This document shows, in pieces, positions 43,363-55,066 of a DNA stretch of 64,000 bases. Numbering within the stretch: the first letter of the stretch is position 1; every line of letters begins with the position of its first letter. This DNA comes from Tridacna crocea. Taxonomy: Eukaryota; Mollusca; Bivalvia; Cardiida; Cardiidae. The notes beneath the pieces were generated by a model, which searched no databases, had not been told where the DNA came from, and worked only from the letters and a program-made list of their open reading frames with translations. The position numbers were made by a program, and so were the translations under genes. Where the stretch lies: positions 7,515,501-7,579,500 of the forward strand of contig OX031060.1 in the NCBI GenBank assembly GCA_943736015.1, in the 5' to 3' direction.

Positions 43363-43998
43363 CAGTCGTTTCAGAGAAGAAGAATTTTTAAGAATTTCTT
43401 AATTTCCATATAGTGCAAGTATCCCCCATTCACCACAGCCACATTTTTTGACGGATCAAAATTTTACGAACAATTTTTGAAAAGGGTTACCCAAGGAACA
43501 ATCCTGTGAAATTATTTCAAAATCTGACCAGCAGTTTCAGAGAAGAAGAATTTTTAAGAATTCCTTCATTTCTACATGTATATGGTGCAAGGAGCCCCCC
43601 ATTTACCACAGCCACATTTTTTGACGGATCAAAATTTTACGAACAATTTTTGAAAAGGGTCACCCAAGGAATATATCTGTGAAATTATTTCAAAATCTGA
43701 CCAGCGGTTTCAGAGAAGAAGATTTTTAAAGAATTCCCTGGAAAATTCCATTTGGTTGCCATGGCAACCAGAGTTTTTGATGGAATCAAATTCTGTGAAC
43801 AATTTTTAAAGAGGACCTCCCAAGGAACATTCCAGTCAAGTTTGGTCCAAATCCGCCCAGCGGTTTAGGAGGAGTTGATGTTTAAAGAATTGTTGAGGAC
43901 GCACCACGCACTGACGCACTGACGCACGACGGACGACGGACACCGGGTGATCCTAAAAGCTCCCCTTGAGCACGTTGTGCTCAGGTGAGCTAAAAAAG
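43363..43998 (+). mobile_element. AACAAGAGG-type repeat, 3' part
   Basis: Three units with GTTTCAGAGAAGAAG precede GGTTGCCATGGCAACC (43756-43771), the conserved tail, GACGCACTGACGCACGACGG and the terminal hairpin GAGCACGTTGTGCTC. It is truncated at its left by the boundary of copy B. Confidence 0.75.
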
Positions 43999-46050
43999 TA
44001 GGCGTACCCGTAATTGTCCCTTTACATAAAGTTCTCAAAAGCAATCATCTGCAGGGTCGTTGAAAGTTGTATTTGTACAGTTGATATTTTCAATCGATAA
44101 TTCTCCTATGACATGTCCACACTCAACAATCTCAAAATTTATGAAAACCAGCGTCTAAGACTGATTTGTAGCTATTATTGCTGTTATCTTAGTGGATGAC
44201 TCTAAAAAGATTTTCAAATGATTAACGCTTAATGGAACCAGATTTTGCTTTTTTTCTCGGGTTCAATTCATTATTATAACTAGTGTAAGTAATGATTGTT
44301 ATCATCTTCTTCTTGAAAATATGCCTGATAGCCGCTCCCTCTGCAAGTCATACGAACATGCAATAGCTTACAGGTCTAGCGTTTCGGGGTTTTTCGATTG
44401 TGATGAAAGCATGTCAATTTAACGGCTGCCCTGGTAATGTTCTGGTAAACCTCTTTTTAAAGATGGCCAGGAAGCACGAGTATCTGAGCTGTCACCGAAC
44501 AATAATTTTGATATGGCATCAATCGCTACACATTTGAATCTAAAAGCTGATTTGTGGAAAACTGTGACTACTGTAAAATACCTTTTAACAGCTTGTAACA
44601 ACTTCTTTAACATTTAAGTCTGACCAGTCTATCATTGGATCTACACGATATTTCTGGGAAACTTATACGATATAACAACTCGGGTGTAATGAATTCCAAG
44701 TCCATATGTGGCTTTATCTTAAAGGTCGCAAGGCGTTTGTGTGACGTAACATGGTATAAAGACACGATTAGAAAGCCTGACGTAACAGTTTGACTCGGCT
44801 ATCATCCGGAATCTTCGCCACAAACCGATTATTCACGGCAAAAGAAAATGCGTAGGATTTGGGTATTACAAAACGGTAAAAAGGATCAAACGCTATCTTT
44901 TTTAAATGGATCAAACACATACTATGTTAAAAAGCAATAAATCGGCGTTCTTACCTTACTTGAATAAATTTGGATATTTCGATGCAAGGGCCGAAAGTTC
45001 AACAAATGTTTTATTTTCTAACTTCGGAAAGTGTCTTTTTCCTCTATTATCTATATAAACTATCCCTATGGTTTTCAAGTTAAAAAAGGACCAAAAGTCC
45101 TTTGAATAAAGTTAATCAAGCTTAGGTCAATTGAAATAACCTATTCTTTCTTACTGATGCAATTAAACCCGTTTTATTGATAAAGAATGTAATTTAAGGG
45201 GTGCTTCATAAAATCTGCTTCACTTTTAAGATGTAGTAATTCTGCTGTAGGCTACAAATACACAATCGTGATCTGTTAATATTACATTAAAAATCCACCA
45301 AGTTTGAGTTACTGTTGGTATATAACGTGAAATACTAGCACAATTGTGCGAATCCTAGAACGGAGTATGAATTCTTCATCATTTTGCTTACAGTGACGTG
45401 AATCCTGCTTGTGACGATATCAAGTCTCCTTTTTGAAGTTGGAAATAATGGCTTGCACTTGTTGGAGGATTTGTCGCATATTGTGACGAATTGCTGTCTT
45501 CCATTCAAAATTACATCTCTGTTAGTCTGGGTGTGCACGCATTCTCTTTCAAATAACTAAGAAAAAAGGGTCACGGGGTATACTGAAGGAAGAAGGGTCC
45601 CATGCTTGTTTCTTTTTCAGAGAGATGAACTGGTTTTCTCGCAGCCCATCTTGTTGAAACCAGGTTACTTCTATCCGTACGCCTTTCATTTGTAGTGCTG
45701 ACAAAAATTTGTTCTTCAGCAAAGCCAGATACTACTATTGTAGTGTCGTTCACTACTAACTATTTGTGTCTCACTCAGTTAGAGTCCTTTTTAACAAATT
45801 CCTCACCTGGCAGGTTTTCGGCATAGCTGAATGCGCTGGCTTTCGATCCACTTCTTTGAATTGATACATTCTACAGGCCTATTTTGGAATGTACATTTAT
45901 GATACTAATTACCAAGTGTTACTAGTTACCGCTAATTGGTAGGCTTTATTCACACCAAAGCAAATCAATGTGATAAGAATTCAACATGTCCTTGTACTTA
46001 CTGGTTCTTTATTAGTTGTACTTTCAGGTATCAGGGGACAACAAAACTTA
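43999..46050. other. No gene seen
   Basis: Two minus-strand frames of 60-67 codons (45335-45538, 45571-45753) are the only candidates, and neither has recognisable motifs or splice context. Confidence 0.3.
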
Positions 46051-46392
46051 TTATACTGCAAAGAAATTTCACGTGATCTGATTGGTTAACATGCCGGTAA
46101 CATATATATCATGTTCCCTGGCAAAAACCACGTAAACCCAGTTTCCCTTTTGAGTGCCCAGTAAACATCACTACACGTGCAACACAACATCCAAAATGGC
46201 GGCGTCGATCGATTATCAGACTACACATTTATGCACCAAACTGCACGTTTTAGTGACGTCAATTTCCAGTTTGCATTGAATTGGGGTACTCAGAAGGGAA
46301 TTTCTACATCGTCAGCATACTTGATTCGTGAGATTATAATACAGGAAAATTTCGCTTAATGCGCTTAGAAAGGGTAAACTTTGAAGTATAAT
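46051..46392. mobile_element. MITE with TTATACTGCAAAG inverted ends, second copy
   Basis: Left end perfect; right end CTTTGAAGTATAATA slightly changed. About 10 bp further on, the left arm of the ACGGTCAGGTGGCAG palindrome follows (46402-46440), as at 9138. Confidence 0.8.
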
Positions 46393-46599
46393 AAATTGAT
46401 TGTACGGTCAGGTGGCAGGTGACTTGGAAACTTGTATACGGCTGTTTCGAATCATATCTGCACTTAAACACAGCGGAGGTTACTTATTTTCTTCACAAAA
46501 TATATCTTATGCAACATATTATTATTTTTTTGTTTTTAATCCGAAAATGATATTTTAAAGTTGTTAACATTCTGCATTCTTTCGAAGCAATATCGTGGT

Positions 46600-47345
46600 C
46601 GATGAGAGATCTTCATTTATTTGACAGGTCATCCATACCCAACATTGCTAGGAAACCATTCTTCAGTGCTCTCGCCCTCGTGGCCACGGTGGATTCGTCT
46701 TGTTCAACGAATATCCCTCACATCCTTCTTTACTTTGGAAAAAAGATCATGGCTGCAGAGACTTCTGTCTAAGGAATAAGGGGCCTAGCACTGACGTTTC
46801 CCTGTCCGCGCCGTGCCATGTTGCGGTGTCATGCAGAAGTATTTCACTTTCTGCCAAAGTTTAGGTCCCTCTCTTCACATATCTACGGGGTTTTTTTTAT
46901 ATGATTCTCATAGTATTTCCTATTAATGGTTTTGCAACTCTCTACATTATGGCTATTTAGAATTCCAAGTCTATCGTATGCAAAAATCATTAACATTTTT
47001 AGTTTAGATTGAGTTCTTCTATGCTTTGCTTGGTATGTGCCACTCGTCTGATTGTCTCTTCAGTTCTGGTTCATTCGACCTCACCAAAGTTTCGTCGATA
47101 TCAACAGTTCATGACAAAAAGCCTTGTCCTTCTGAATCAGACCGTGACAGAAGATGGGTAGCAACATCCAAACGACGCTCTGCTTGATCTGGCGTCAAAC
47201 GATGCGGAACCCACCTGGTGGAAACCTTTCCCATTTTCACAGTTACGAAATTGTATGGGCTGACCCGACACTGATTTCCGACTCATGAGTCATTTCTTCG
47301 CACAAAATACTTCTGTCAGATTTCAACACATTTTTAGCGAAGCTA
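46600..47345 (-). pseudogene. mariner transposase relic (second)
   Basis: Read on the minus strand, 47345-47200 gives a helix-turn-helix-like ..THESEISVGSAHTI. 47240-47100 gives STRWVPHRLTPDQAERRLDV and HLLSRSDSEGQG, then DIDETLVRSNEPELKRQSDE (the usual DETW has become DETL, but Asp is kept). 47000-46900 gives LMIFAYDRLGI..HNVESCKTINRKYYE. Beyond this the HDN-type second Asp motif reads CHDTATWHG. Several frameshifts and stops occur. This is the cecropia/mammal-like mariner pattern and a different lineage from the relic at 29346. Confidence 0.75.
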
Positions 47346-47806
47346 GTGTATATGCATCAAGATTCAGCCAGACTCGATGTAAACAAAAAACCCCACAGTT
47401 GCCAAATACTGCCTCACAGAAAAATAACTCCTTACTGTTAGGAATTTTAATTCAGTAATTATGACAACTCTGACTTAAAGTGCAGAATCTCTTCTTTCCC
47501 AATTTGAACTTGCCCAATTTCAAAGCAATAGACTGTACAAGATGTCATTAATAAGGTACATGATGCTTGCTTATATGTAAATTAAGTGTCCTATATGCAA
47601 ATCAGGCTCTATCACTGATTCCTACTCCGCAGTAGACAAAAGCATGAATGGATCTAAAAATAATACCTCAAGGTGACTTGTAGCAAATTCCAGCTACACA
47701 AACCCTCAATGGCCAGGGAACGCTTCTCACTCTTCCACTCGTTCATTATTTAGATCATTGTGAATGCGAAACTGATTTGTTAAACTGTTGTTTAACGTCT
47801 TGCATA
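47346..47806. other. No gene seen
   Basis: Unassigned sequence between the mariner relic and the MITE pair. Confidence 0.3.
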
Positions 47807-48039
47807 TTAACCCTTTACCACACAATCCCGATTTTTCACACAAGTGGAGAAGAAGTCCTTTGAAAACAATGCGGAAAAAGAAAGAAGAAAGTGCTGGTTA
47901 CAATCATTTTACCCTTTTCTTATTATGTTTTTAACCCTCTTAGAATATATTTTCATCAATTTAGTCACATTTAACTTTATTGTCTTGGACAGCTTTTAAT
48001 GTGGAGGGCTGCAAAATATTTCGTTGTGTAAAGAGTTAA
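47807..48039 (+). mobile_element. Palindromic TTAA MITE, diverged
   Basis: TTAA at 47807-47810 and 48036-48039. The hairpin is substantially mutated (AAAGAAGAAAGTGCTGG against CATTTTACCCTTTTC). Confidence 0.75.
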
Positions 48040-48065
48040 ATAGTTGACTATTGCATCCTGTGCTG

Positions 48066-48298
48066 TTAACCCTTTACCACACAATGACAGCTTTTAACGT
48101 CCCTGAGGAAGACGCCTTTTGAAAACATTGTGGGAAAAGGAGAAAATGCCGGTAACTAGCATTTTCTCCTTTCCCCACAACGTTTTCTACCCTATCAAAG
48201 AAAAATTGCACCATTTGAGCCACTTCGAAATTGCCATATGCAAACGGTTTCAATTTGGATAGGTCTAAAATTTTGCTGTGTGGTATAATACAAGTTAA
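48066..48298 (+). mobile_element. Palindromic TTAA MITE, near full length
   Basis: Left end TTAACCCTTTACCACACA is perfect; the hairpin (48120-48187) is good; the right end GTGTGGTATAATACAAGTTAA carries a short insertion before TTAA. Confidence 0.85.
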
Positions 48299-49696
48299 TC
48301 CTCAACTTGCTAAAAAAGTTAAATAAAACTTTCTGACAGATGGTGAAAACCTGAATATTGTTATTTCAAAGTTATTTTTGTAAAAAAAAAAATCCCATTA
48401 TCAGTTAGTATAGCTGTAAGATCAGATGTACAGACTGTGTAGCCTGATCTTGTTCCCCACTGTCTGTCCGCTCCTCTGTCCAGACAGACATCTTTTTCAT
48501 ATCCTTAATGAAAATTGGTGAAGCATCATTCATGTATTCATTAAGATCGTCCACCGATAAAGATTTTTTTTTTAATTTGATGCCGTGTCATAGGAAAACG
48601 GGGCTTGATGTATATTTCCATTACAGACTGATATCTCTTTTAACTATTGGACAAAATTTTATGAAACTTTGTATTCATTTTGTTTATAGGCCACAAACAA
48701 TCGTACTTGTTTTATCTTTTCAAATGCTATGCTATGGAAATAAGTAAACTGCCAGGGGTACATGTATGCAAAACACATTTACCTCTTATTTCTTTCTATC
48801 TAAAGATGTCTTTTTAGGCAGGAGATTTCATCTCAACAAAATAACCTGTTTAAAATTGAAAATGAACAAACTGAAGTTTTTCGTAATATTTCTTGGTGTT
48901 AGGGAAGAAACTAGTCTATAGAGCGTTGGGTAAAGTCAATGAATTGAACTGCATTTGAATTGAACCGAGTTGGATTTAATAACCAGAATGAACCGATGGA
49001 CCTGGAAGGTCTTTTTCGGCAGGGGATATCATTTCAACGAAATTGCTTGTTAACTTGAGAATACGATAAAGCATACGTGCAGCAAAACTCCTGATACATC
49101 ATTTGCAATTTTTGGAAGTCGATTACGTCAGTAATCGGTCTTCCTATGTCAACGCTCAGGCATTTTGGAAATCACCCAACAACACCAATATTCAACCAGC
49201 GAAAAAAAAGTTCTATGAAATTCAAGCATTTAAACATATAAAACGATTAAATTTCAGATAAAAAATGAAATAAGTCAAACTATTGCGCTAAACAGATATT
49301 TTCTTTGAACTGTTATGACATTTCAATGAATAATTATCAAATTTTAATATTTGTTAATACACAGATCCTATATTTTTCTATATGAATGCGGACGAATCTA
49401 GCCATTCGGCATTACTCAGGTGTTGAGAGCCATCAAATCGGCCGAGATGTTACGATTACCAATCTGGCACTATTTTATGAATGATATGTCACTCGGACCC
49501 ATGTTCACACAAAAAATAGCTTTCGTTAAAAAAGCATCATTAATATTCTTACCAAAAAAATTATTGGTTTGTTACACGTTTATTTTTCAAGGCATTTACA
49601 TTTTCAACAAAAATTTGCTTGAATGTCTGAAGTGTTGAATAGCTAGTAACCTAATCTATTCATACGCGCAACGTGACTTTTTCATCCACACCACAG
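48299..49696. other. No gene seen; 5' exons of next gene not found
   Basis: A degraded GATCAGACTG palindrome lies at 48417-48465. No upstream exon with both splice sites could be identified for the gene that follows. Confidence 0.3.
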
Positions 49697-49770
49697 CTTT
49701 GAAACGGCGGCGAGTGAAACGCAAGGCAAGCAAGTCACAATTTGATCTGAACAAACCCAAGGCTGCAAAG
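49697..49770 (+). CDS. Exon of OB-fold-like protein gene (basic segment)
   Basis: The exon lies between CCACAG (ends 49696) and GTAAAG (starts 49771). It encodes a basic stretch, LKRRRVKRKASKSQFDLNKP then KAAK, entering in phase 2 and leaving in phase 0. The run of R and K resembles a nuclear localisation signal. The following exon at 52713 starts in phase 0, so the two join to give ..KAAK|KEIVK... This is the weakest of the three exons on its own and is supported mainly by agreement of phase and composition. Confidence 0.5.
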
Positions 49771-50387
49771 GTAAAGTTCAATGTATTTTTTTCTTTTTTG
49801 AAATGTGTTTTTGTTTTAAACGTGAAGGACATTACGTCCTTCCTTAAGTATTGTTTAGAAACGAAGCAGGTCAGTGGTTGTTTATAAAGATTACAGTCGC
49901 CATTTTGATTTTAAGTTCGTGAAAGATTTACGCCTGCGTTTTAGAAGGCTACATTAGTATATAAATCTGAATGATTGTATTTCATTTGCTGCCATAACTA
50001 GTTGAATGTATGGCTCTTCGTCGAAGAAGAATATTTAACGAATCCCAAACGTCAACAGTCCTTACAGTGACTGGAAATTTCGACCGATAACAATTTCGTC
50101 CGATTACAATTTCGGCCCATTCTCCTAACGTGAGTTTACATGGTTTGCATTTGTGTAATAAATCTTACACCTTTATATTCTTTTAAACTTACCTTTCAGC
50201 ACTAGGATTTTGCAGCCCTAAGGTGAAAGTATATTGAAATGTTGGAAAAATGTAAAATGGTGATCTATTCTTCCCCTTTCATATAGTTAATTTTGACTTT
50301 AATGCTGTCAACCTGGATCTAACATATATATGCATTTAAATCTTTAAATTGGCTCAGTCAAAAGTATTGCAGCTTTTGTACTTTCAC

Positions 50388-50935
50388 TTAAAGGTGGCCC
50401 TTCAGATTTTTGGATGAAATTTATACAAAAATATTAAAATTCATCCTTATACTCACAGTACCTTTTCATTTTCATTCATAAAACCCCAGTAGTCGAAAAC
50501 CATCCGACAACAAGAGAAATTAGTGATTTACTACGGCCCAGGTCGACACCGACGGGAACCATGGTCTATTTTTAGATGAGCAACTTGCTCACTCACTCAC
50601 CGGAAATACACAAATGACAATTCAAACACAGCGACTGAAGAAGAAGTTATGGAAAATGATAACATGTTTGTTATGTTATGGAATTTAAGCGTCATTAGTC
50701 ACGTGCCAGTCACTTTTTCATTCCCACAATGCTTCTTTTGATTTTTGGCGCGAAATCTAAAAATACCTTAAGAGGCTACGTAGCCTTTTAAGAAAATACC
50801 ATAAAAAAATTTATTTTGGTAATTTTATGATTCTTAATTATTGATGATTTGTATTGTTTTTTGGTATAAATTTCAGTGATATATATATATTTTTTGATGT
50901 GGTGAGAGGTGAAAATTCTAAATACCGACCTTTAA
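50388..50935. mobile_element. Second TTAA MITE family (AGGTGG ends), second copy
   Basis: TTAA at 50388-50391 and 50932-50935; homologous along its length to 9691-10228. Lies in the first intron of the OB-fold gene. Confidence 0.85.
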
Positions 50936-51132
50936 AAGTTGATTTTGAACCAGGTTGCCCAAGTATACAAAAAGTGTCATGGTATTGAAGTTTTTGAAGT
51001 TAATTGACATAATATTTAGTAGATTCATTCAATTTAGCTGGCAAGTATCTTGCAAAATTGATACTTGCTTCTGTAGAGAAAAGGGTTAAACATTAATATT
51101 GAAAAAAAAAACTAAATGAATGTGCATGCAAA

Positions 51133-51325
51133 ACCGAACAAAAGAAAGCTTTTGAAAACATTGTGGGAAAAGGAGAAAATGCTGGTAACCAATTTTTTCT
51201 TCTTTTCCCATAATGTGTTCTTATCCTTTACTGACAAATCTTATTACTTGTGCCACATTTACTATGTCTCTTGGAATTTTTTTCAATTTTGATCAGTCTA
51301 AATTTTTATGTGTGGTAAAGATTCA
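51133..51325 (+). mobile_element. Palindromic TTAA MITE, 5' truncated
   Basis: It starts at GAAAGCTTTTGAAAACATTG. The right hairpin arm has lost CAGCA (reads AACCAATTTTTTC), which breaks the palindrome; the right end GTGTGGTAAAG is kept. Confidence 0.7.
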
Positions 51326-51392
51326 AATCTGATATAAAAGGTTTTTTGAAAATTGTGTTTGCATAGGTAAAAAGGCTGTACAGTATGTGTGC

Positions 51393-51621
51393 TTAACCCA
51401 TTACCACACAGTCCCTACTTTTGACGCCCCTGAGAAAGAAGCCTTTTGAAAACACTGTAGGAAAAGGAGAAAATGCTGGTAACCAGCGTTTTCTCCTTTT
51501 CCCACAGTGTTTTCTACCCTTCCAAGAACAAGTTTCAATTTTTCAGTCACCTTTATTTTGTCGTCTGCAAATGCTTTCGATTTGAACAAGTCTAAAATTT
51601 TGTCATTTGGAAATGAGTTAA
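51393..51621 (+). mobile_element. Palindromic TTAA MITE, full length
   Basis: TTAA at 51393-51396 and 51618-51621; hairpin 51448-51514 with CACTGTAGG/CCCACAGTG arms. The right TTAA is shared with the next element. Confidence 0.9.
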
Positions 51622-51850
51622 CTCTTTCCCAAACAACAAAATTTTAGAGTGGTCCAACTTGAAAGCCATGCTGATGACATAATAAATGTGGCTCAAAAAT
51701 TGAAATTTGTTTAGGGAAGAATAGAAAACATTGTGAGAAAAGGAGATAATGATGGTTACCCACACTTTCTACTTTTCCTACAATATTTTCAAAAGGCTTC
51801 TTTCTTAGGATTGTTGAAAGTCGGGATTGTTTGGTAGTCTTAAGAGTTAA
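51618..51850 (-). mobile_element. Palindromic TTAA MITE, sharing a TTAA
   Basis: Opposite orientation to its left neighbour, so the two long arms face each other across one TTAA. Its own hairpin is worn (GGAGATAATGATGG). Right TTAA at 51847-51850. Confidence 0.85.
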
Positions 51851-52029
51851 AGGTAACCAGTGGCACTGTTGAGTTGATGCAGAATGCAAACCATTTTAGA
51901 TATGTCTGTTCGGACTACTTTAGCTTTTAACAATTGCCACAGTCAGGGAGATTTGTCTCAAATGATTATGATCCTTGATTGAACATTAAAACCAATATTT
52001 TATCATCTACAAAAGATGTGAAGCATTCT

Positions 52030-52215
52030 TTAACCTTTTACCACTCAGTGATGAGCTTTGACACCCCAAGGAAAGAAGCCTCCTTTTCCCACAATATTTT
52101 CTACTATGTCATAAGAACAATTGCAGCATTTGATTCAGATAATGGGATTGAAATTGTCTGCAACTGCTTTCAATTTGGACAAGGCTAGAATGTTGTCAAC
52201 TGGTAAAGGAGTTAG
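52030..52215 (+). mobile_element. Palindromic TTAA MITE, one hairpin arm deleted
   Basis: GAAAGAAGCC joins directly to TCCTTTTCCCACAATATTTT: the left arm and loop have been removed cleanly, as expected from replication slippage across a hairpin. Confidence 0.75.
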
Positions 52216-52712
52216 ACCTAGTTTGTATGTGTTGGCATGATGCTTTCAAGTGGGATAAAGCAGTTAACCTAAAGAAATGCAGGCTGAGCTTAACGGGAAG
52301 CCTTAACCCTATCTTGCCTATTGCAATATTGATCATATTTGCTAATAGTGTAGACCAATGATCAACCTGCATAGCCATTCAGTCTGATGTTGGTCTGCAC
52401 TGTTGGCAAATTTTACAGTGACTGAAATTCGGAAGCAAATCTGGAATAGTCTATTCTGGGAAATAAGCAGCATAAGAGGTAAAATTGACCCTTGAAAAGA
52501 TTTTTGAAAAACGTTTTTGTTAAAGAAAAAATTGCTCAACAGGAAGGTGGGTAATTTTAGACAATCAAGGCCCTCTTCAATTCTTTGGACAATAAATTGA
52601 TGTTGCATCAATCTACAATATGCATCTTTGATAAAAGAAGAATGTTAAGTTAAATACTGTTCAGATTTTTGTTTGGCTATCATTTGGTTATATTTCTTTG
52701 TATCTGTTTTAG

Positions 52713-52935
52713 AAAGAGATTGTGAAGATTGTGCAGGTCAGAGGGACAGACGTCCAGATCAAGACAGTTAAGATCTCAAGATGGCACAGATGACTTAAAG
52801 GTGTCACTCTGGAGGGAGTGGAGGGAGATGAGTTCAAAGAACCTAATGGGTCAATACATACAGCTAACAATTGCTGTTGTCAATACATACAGAGACGAGA
52901 TGTCAGTGTCAACCAAAACAAAGACTGAAATTAAG
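52713..52935 (+). CDS. Exon of OB-fold-like protein gene (frameshifted)
   Basis: The exon lies between CTGTTTTAG and GTATTA and is 223 bases long, one more than a multiple of three although both neighbours are phase 0. The first part reads KEIVKIVQVRGTDVQIKTVK then IS; a one-base shift near 52775 gives QDGTDDLKVSLWREWREM, then NLMGQYIQLTIAVVNTYRDE and STKTKTEIK. The beta-strand pattern, LKVSLWRE and GQYIQLT resemble OB-fold single-strand-binding domains such as those of RPA (inference). Either the locus is a pseudogene or the extra base is an error or allelic variant. An alternative acceptor that avoids the shift would lose the first strands. Confidence 0.6.
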
Positions 52936-53178
52936 GTATTAAATCCACTTTAGTCTTCCCAGGTTATCCCTAGTGCTCATGGTGAACAGTTGTGATGGGT
53001 TGGTATTTTGAGTATTGTGTGTCTGTTCACCATTAGCACAAGCACATTTACATGTTGCTCCTGAAGTTCTATTTGACAAAGCCCAGAAAAGCAATGTCAC
53101 AAACTGGCTTTCAGTATCTTTAACAGAATCACTAAGATGTAAAAGGATTATTAAACCTTCAACAGTACTGTCCTCAAG

Positions 53179-53407
53179 TTAACCCATTACCACGCAATCC
53201 CTACTTTTGACGACCTTTGGAAACAAGCCTTTTGAAAACATTGTGGGAAAAGGAGAAAATGCTGGTAAGTCGCATTTTCTCCTTTTCCCACAATATTTTT
53301 TACCCTTAACAAAACAAAGTTCAAATTTTCATTCACTTTTATTTTTGGTCTGCAAATGCTTTCAATTTGGACAAGCCTAAAATATTGTCATTTGGGTAAT
53401 GAGTTAA
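53179..53407 (+). mobile_element. Palindromic TTAA MITE, full length
   Basis: TTAA at 53179-53182 and 53404-53407. The loop reads GGTAAGTCGCATTTT, so one arm has lost the central CAG pairing. Confidence 0.9.
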
Positions 53408-53772
53408 TCTCTTTCAGACCTTGCATGGCCCAACGTAAGATCTGGAAAAAGATTGATCTTATGCCGTTTGTTTACTAACATGTTGGGACATTCTTATTGG
53501 TGTATCAGCATTGATGATAATTCAACATTCTTTTTCAGGAGATTATAATAGGGCTATCTTGACTCTCTTGTTTCCTCAGTCATTTGCTATTGAAAATAAT
53601 AGAACCACTGTGATTCTCTAAAATTCTCAAAGTAAGTGTGACTCAAATTATATATTTCCATTATCACCAGAAATTATAATTTCTATGGGCATAGATCAAG
53701 AAAAGTGCAGAGATACTGCAGAAAATCCTTACATTGCTAATGCATATTGCAGCTGATTATTAGGAAACATAG

Positions 53773-53989
53773 TTAACCCATTACTACAGAATCCCTACTT
53801 TTGACGACCCTAAGAAAGAAGCTTTTAGAAAACAGTATGGGAAAAGGAGAAAATGCTGGTAACCAGCATTCTCACAATGTTTTCTACCCTCCACAAAACA
53901 AATTTCAAATTTTCAGTTACTTTTATTTTTTGGTCTGCAAATGCTTTTGATTTGGGCAAACCTAAAATATTGTTGTTTGGTAATGTTAA
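53773..53989 (+). mobile_element. Palindromic TTAA MITE, right arm shortened
   Basis: TTAA at 53773-53776 and 53986-53989. GCTGGTAACCAGCATT passes straight to CTCACAATG, a small deletion in the right arm. Confidence 0.85.
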
Positions 53990-54128
53990 CTGCTACTAAC
54001 ACAAATTATGTGTGAAAAATAGCCCAGAATATTTTTTTTTGTGGGAATTTCACACTAACTTGTTTGTTTGATTTTCAAAAGTAAATTCATTTTTTTTTTT
54101 TTTAAATTTCAATGGCTTTTTTTTTCAG

Positions 54129-54227
54129 TCTTGCCAGGAGCCATCCTCCCAAGTAGAAGGGGAGTTGCAGGCATACATTGCAGAAAAGAAGTACACCATC
54201 ATTAAGAGCCACTACGTAAAGCACTAG
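54129..54227 (+). CDS. Terminal coding exon of OB-fold-like protein gene
   Basis: A long T-tract and CAG (54114-54128) precede a phase-0 exon of 33 codons ending TAG at 54225-54227: SCQEPSSQVEGELQAYIAEK then KYTIIKSHYVKH. The segment adds a likely closing helix and strand to the OB-like domain of the previous exon. Strong acceptor, phase agreement and amphipathic composition support it. It is followed within 15 bases by a fragment of an interspersed repeat, so the 3' UTR is repeat-derived. Confidence 0.6.
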   Translation, partial: SCQEPSSQVEGELQAYIAEKKYTIIKSHYVKH

Positions 54228-54239
54228 ACTACAGCAGTG

Positions 54240-54600
54240 CAGACTCAGACTAATCTCTACAAAAGAAGACGTTTATGTGCGTGCGTCCGTAAACTTTTTC
54301 TTTAAAAACCTCAGAAACTATTGACTGGATTTCTACCAAATTTTACAGGAATGTTCCTTAGGTGGTCCTCTTTCAAATTCCTTCAAATAATTGTGTTCCA
54401 TGAATAATTCTGGTTGCCATGGCAACCAAAGTCAAAAACCTTTAAAAATCTTCTCCTCCCAAACCGCTAATTGGATAGCATTATTATTTTGCTGGAATGT
54501 TCCTTAGATAGATGTCTACAGAATTCCTTAAAAAAAAAAAAGATCCGTCAAAAACATGGCTTTTATGGGAGTCTCATTTTCCTTTTATGGTATAAAGTAA
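54240..54600 (-). mobile_element. AACAAGAGG-type repeat, 3' portion, minus strand
   Basis: GTGCGTGCGTCCG, the conserved CTGGTTGCCATGGCAACCAA (54410-54429) and AATCTTCTCCTCCCAAACCG are in the expected minus-strand order. The terminal hairpin is missing. Confidence 0.65.
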
Positions 54601-54677
54601 AATCTTTGAAAAATTTCTTCTCTCATACTATTCATTTTGATTTCATTGTTGTATTGGAGGTTAGTTCCTGTGGTGGT

Positions 54678-54904
54678 AAGTCTTTACCATACAATCCTGA
54701 CTTTTAACGACCCGAAAGAGGAAGTCTTTGGAAAACACTCTTGGAAAAGGAGAAAATGCTGGTAATCAGCATTTTCTCCTTTTTCCTCAGTGTTTTCTAC
54801 TCTATCAAAGAGAGAAATCATCATTTCATCAATGTTTAAATTGTTGTCTGCAAATGCTTTCAGTTTGGTCACATCCCAAATTTTGTCGTTTGGTAAAGAG
54901 TTAA
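54678..54904 (+). mobile_element. Palindromic TTAA MITE, left TTAA lost
   Basis: Starts GTCTTTACCATACAATCC; hairpin 54731-54796; TTAA at 54901-54904. Confidence 0.85.
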
Positions 54905-55066
54905 AGATTGTTGCTTTACATAATCTATAATCCTTTTCATATAAAACAAGAGAACCTCTGCACTTTGATTAGTTCTGGTAAAGGTTTGTTGACCTACTGG
55001 TGACCTAGTACAAGAGGGACAGGGCTTCACTGTTGTGATAAGGCATTTTGTTATCCAATCAAACTG

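Noticed and set aside
45335..45753. Two adjacent minus-strand frames that might be exons
   Set aside because: No matching splice sites and no recognisable protein pattern.
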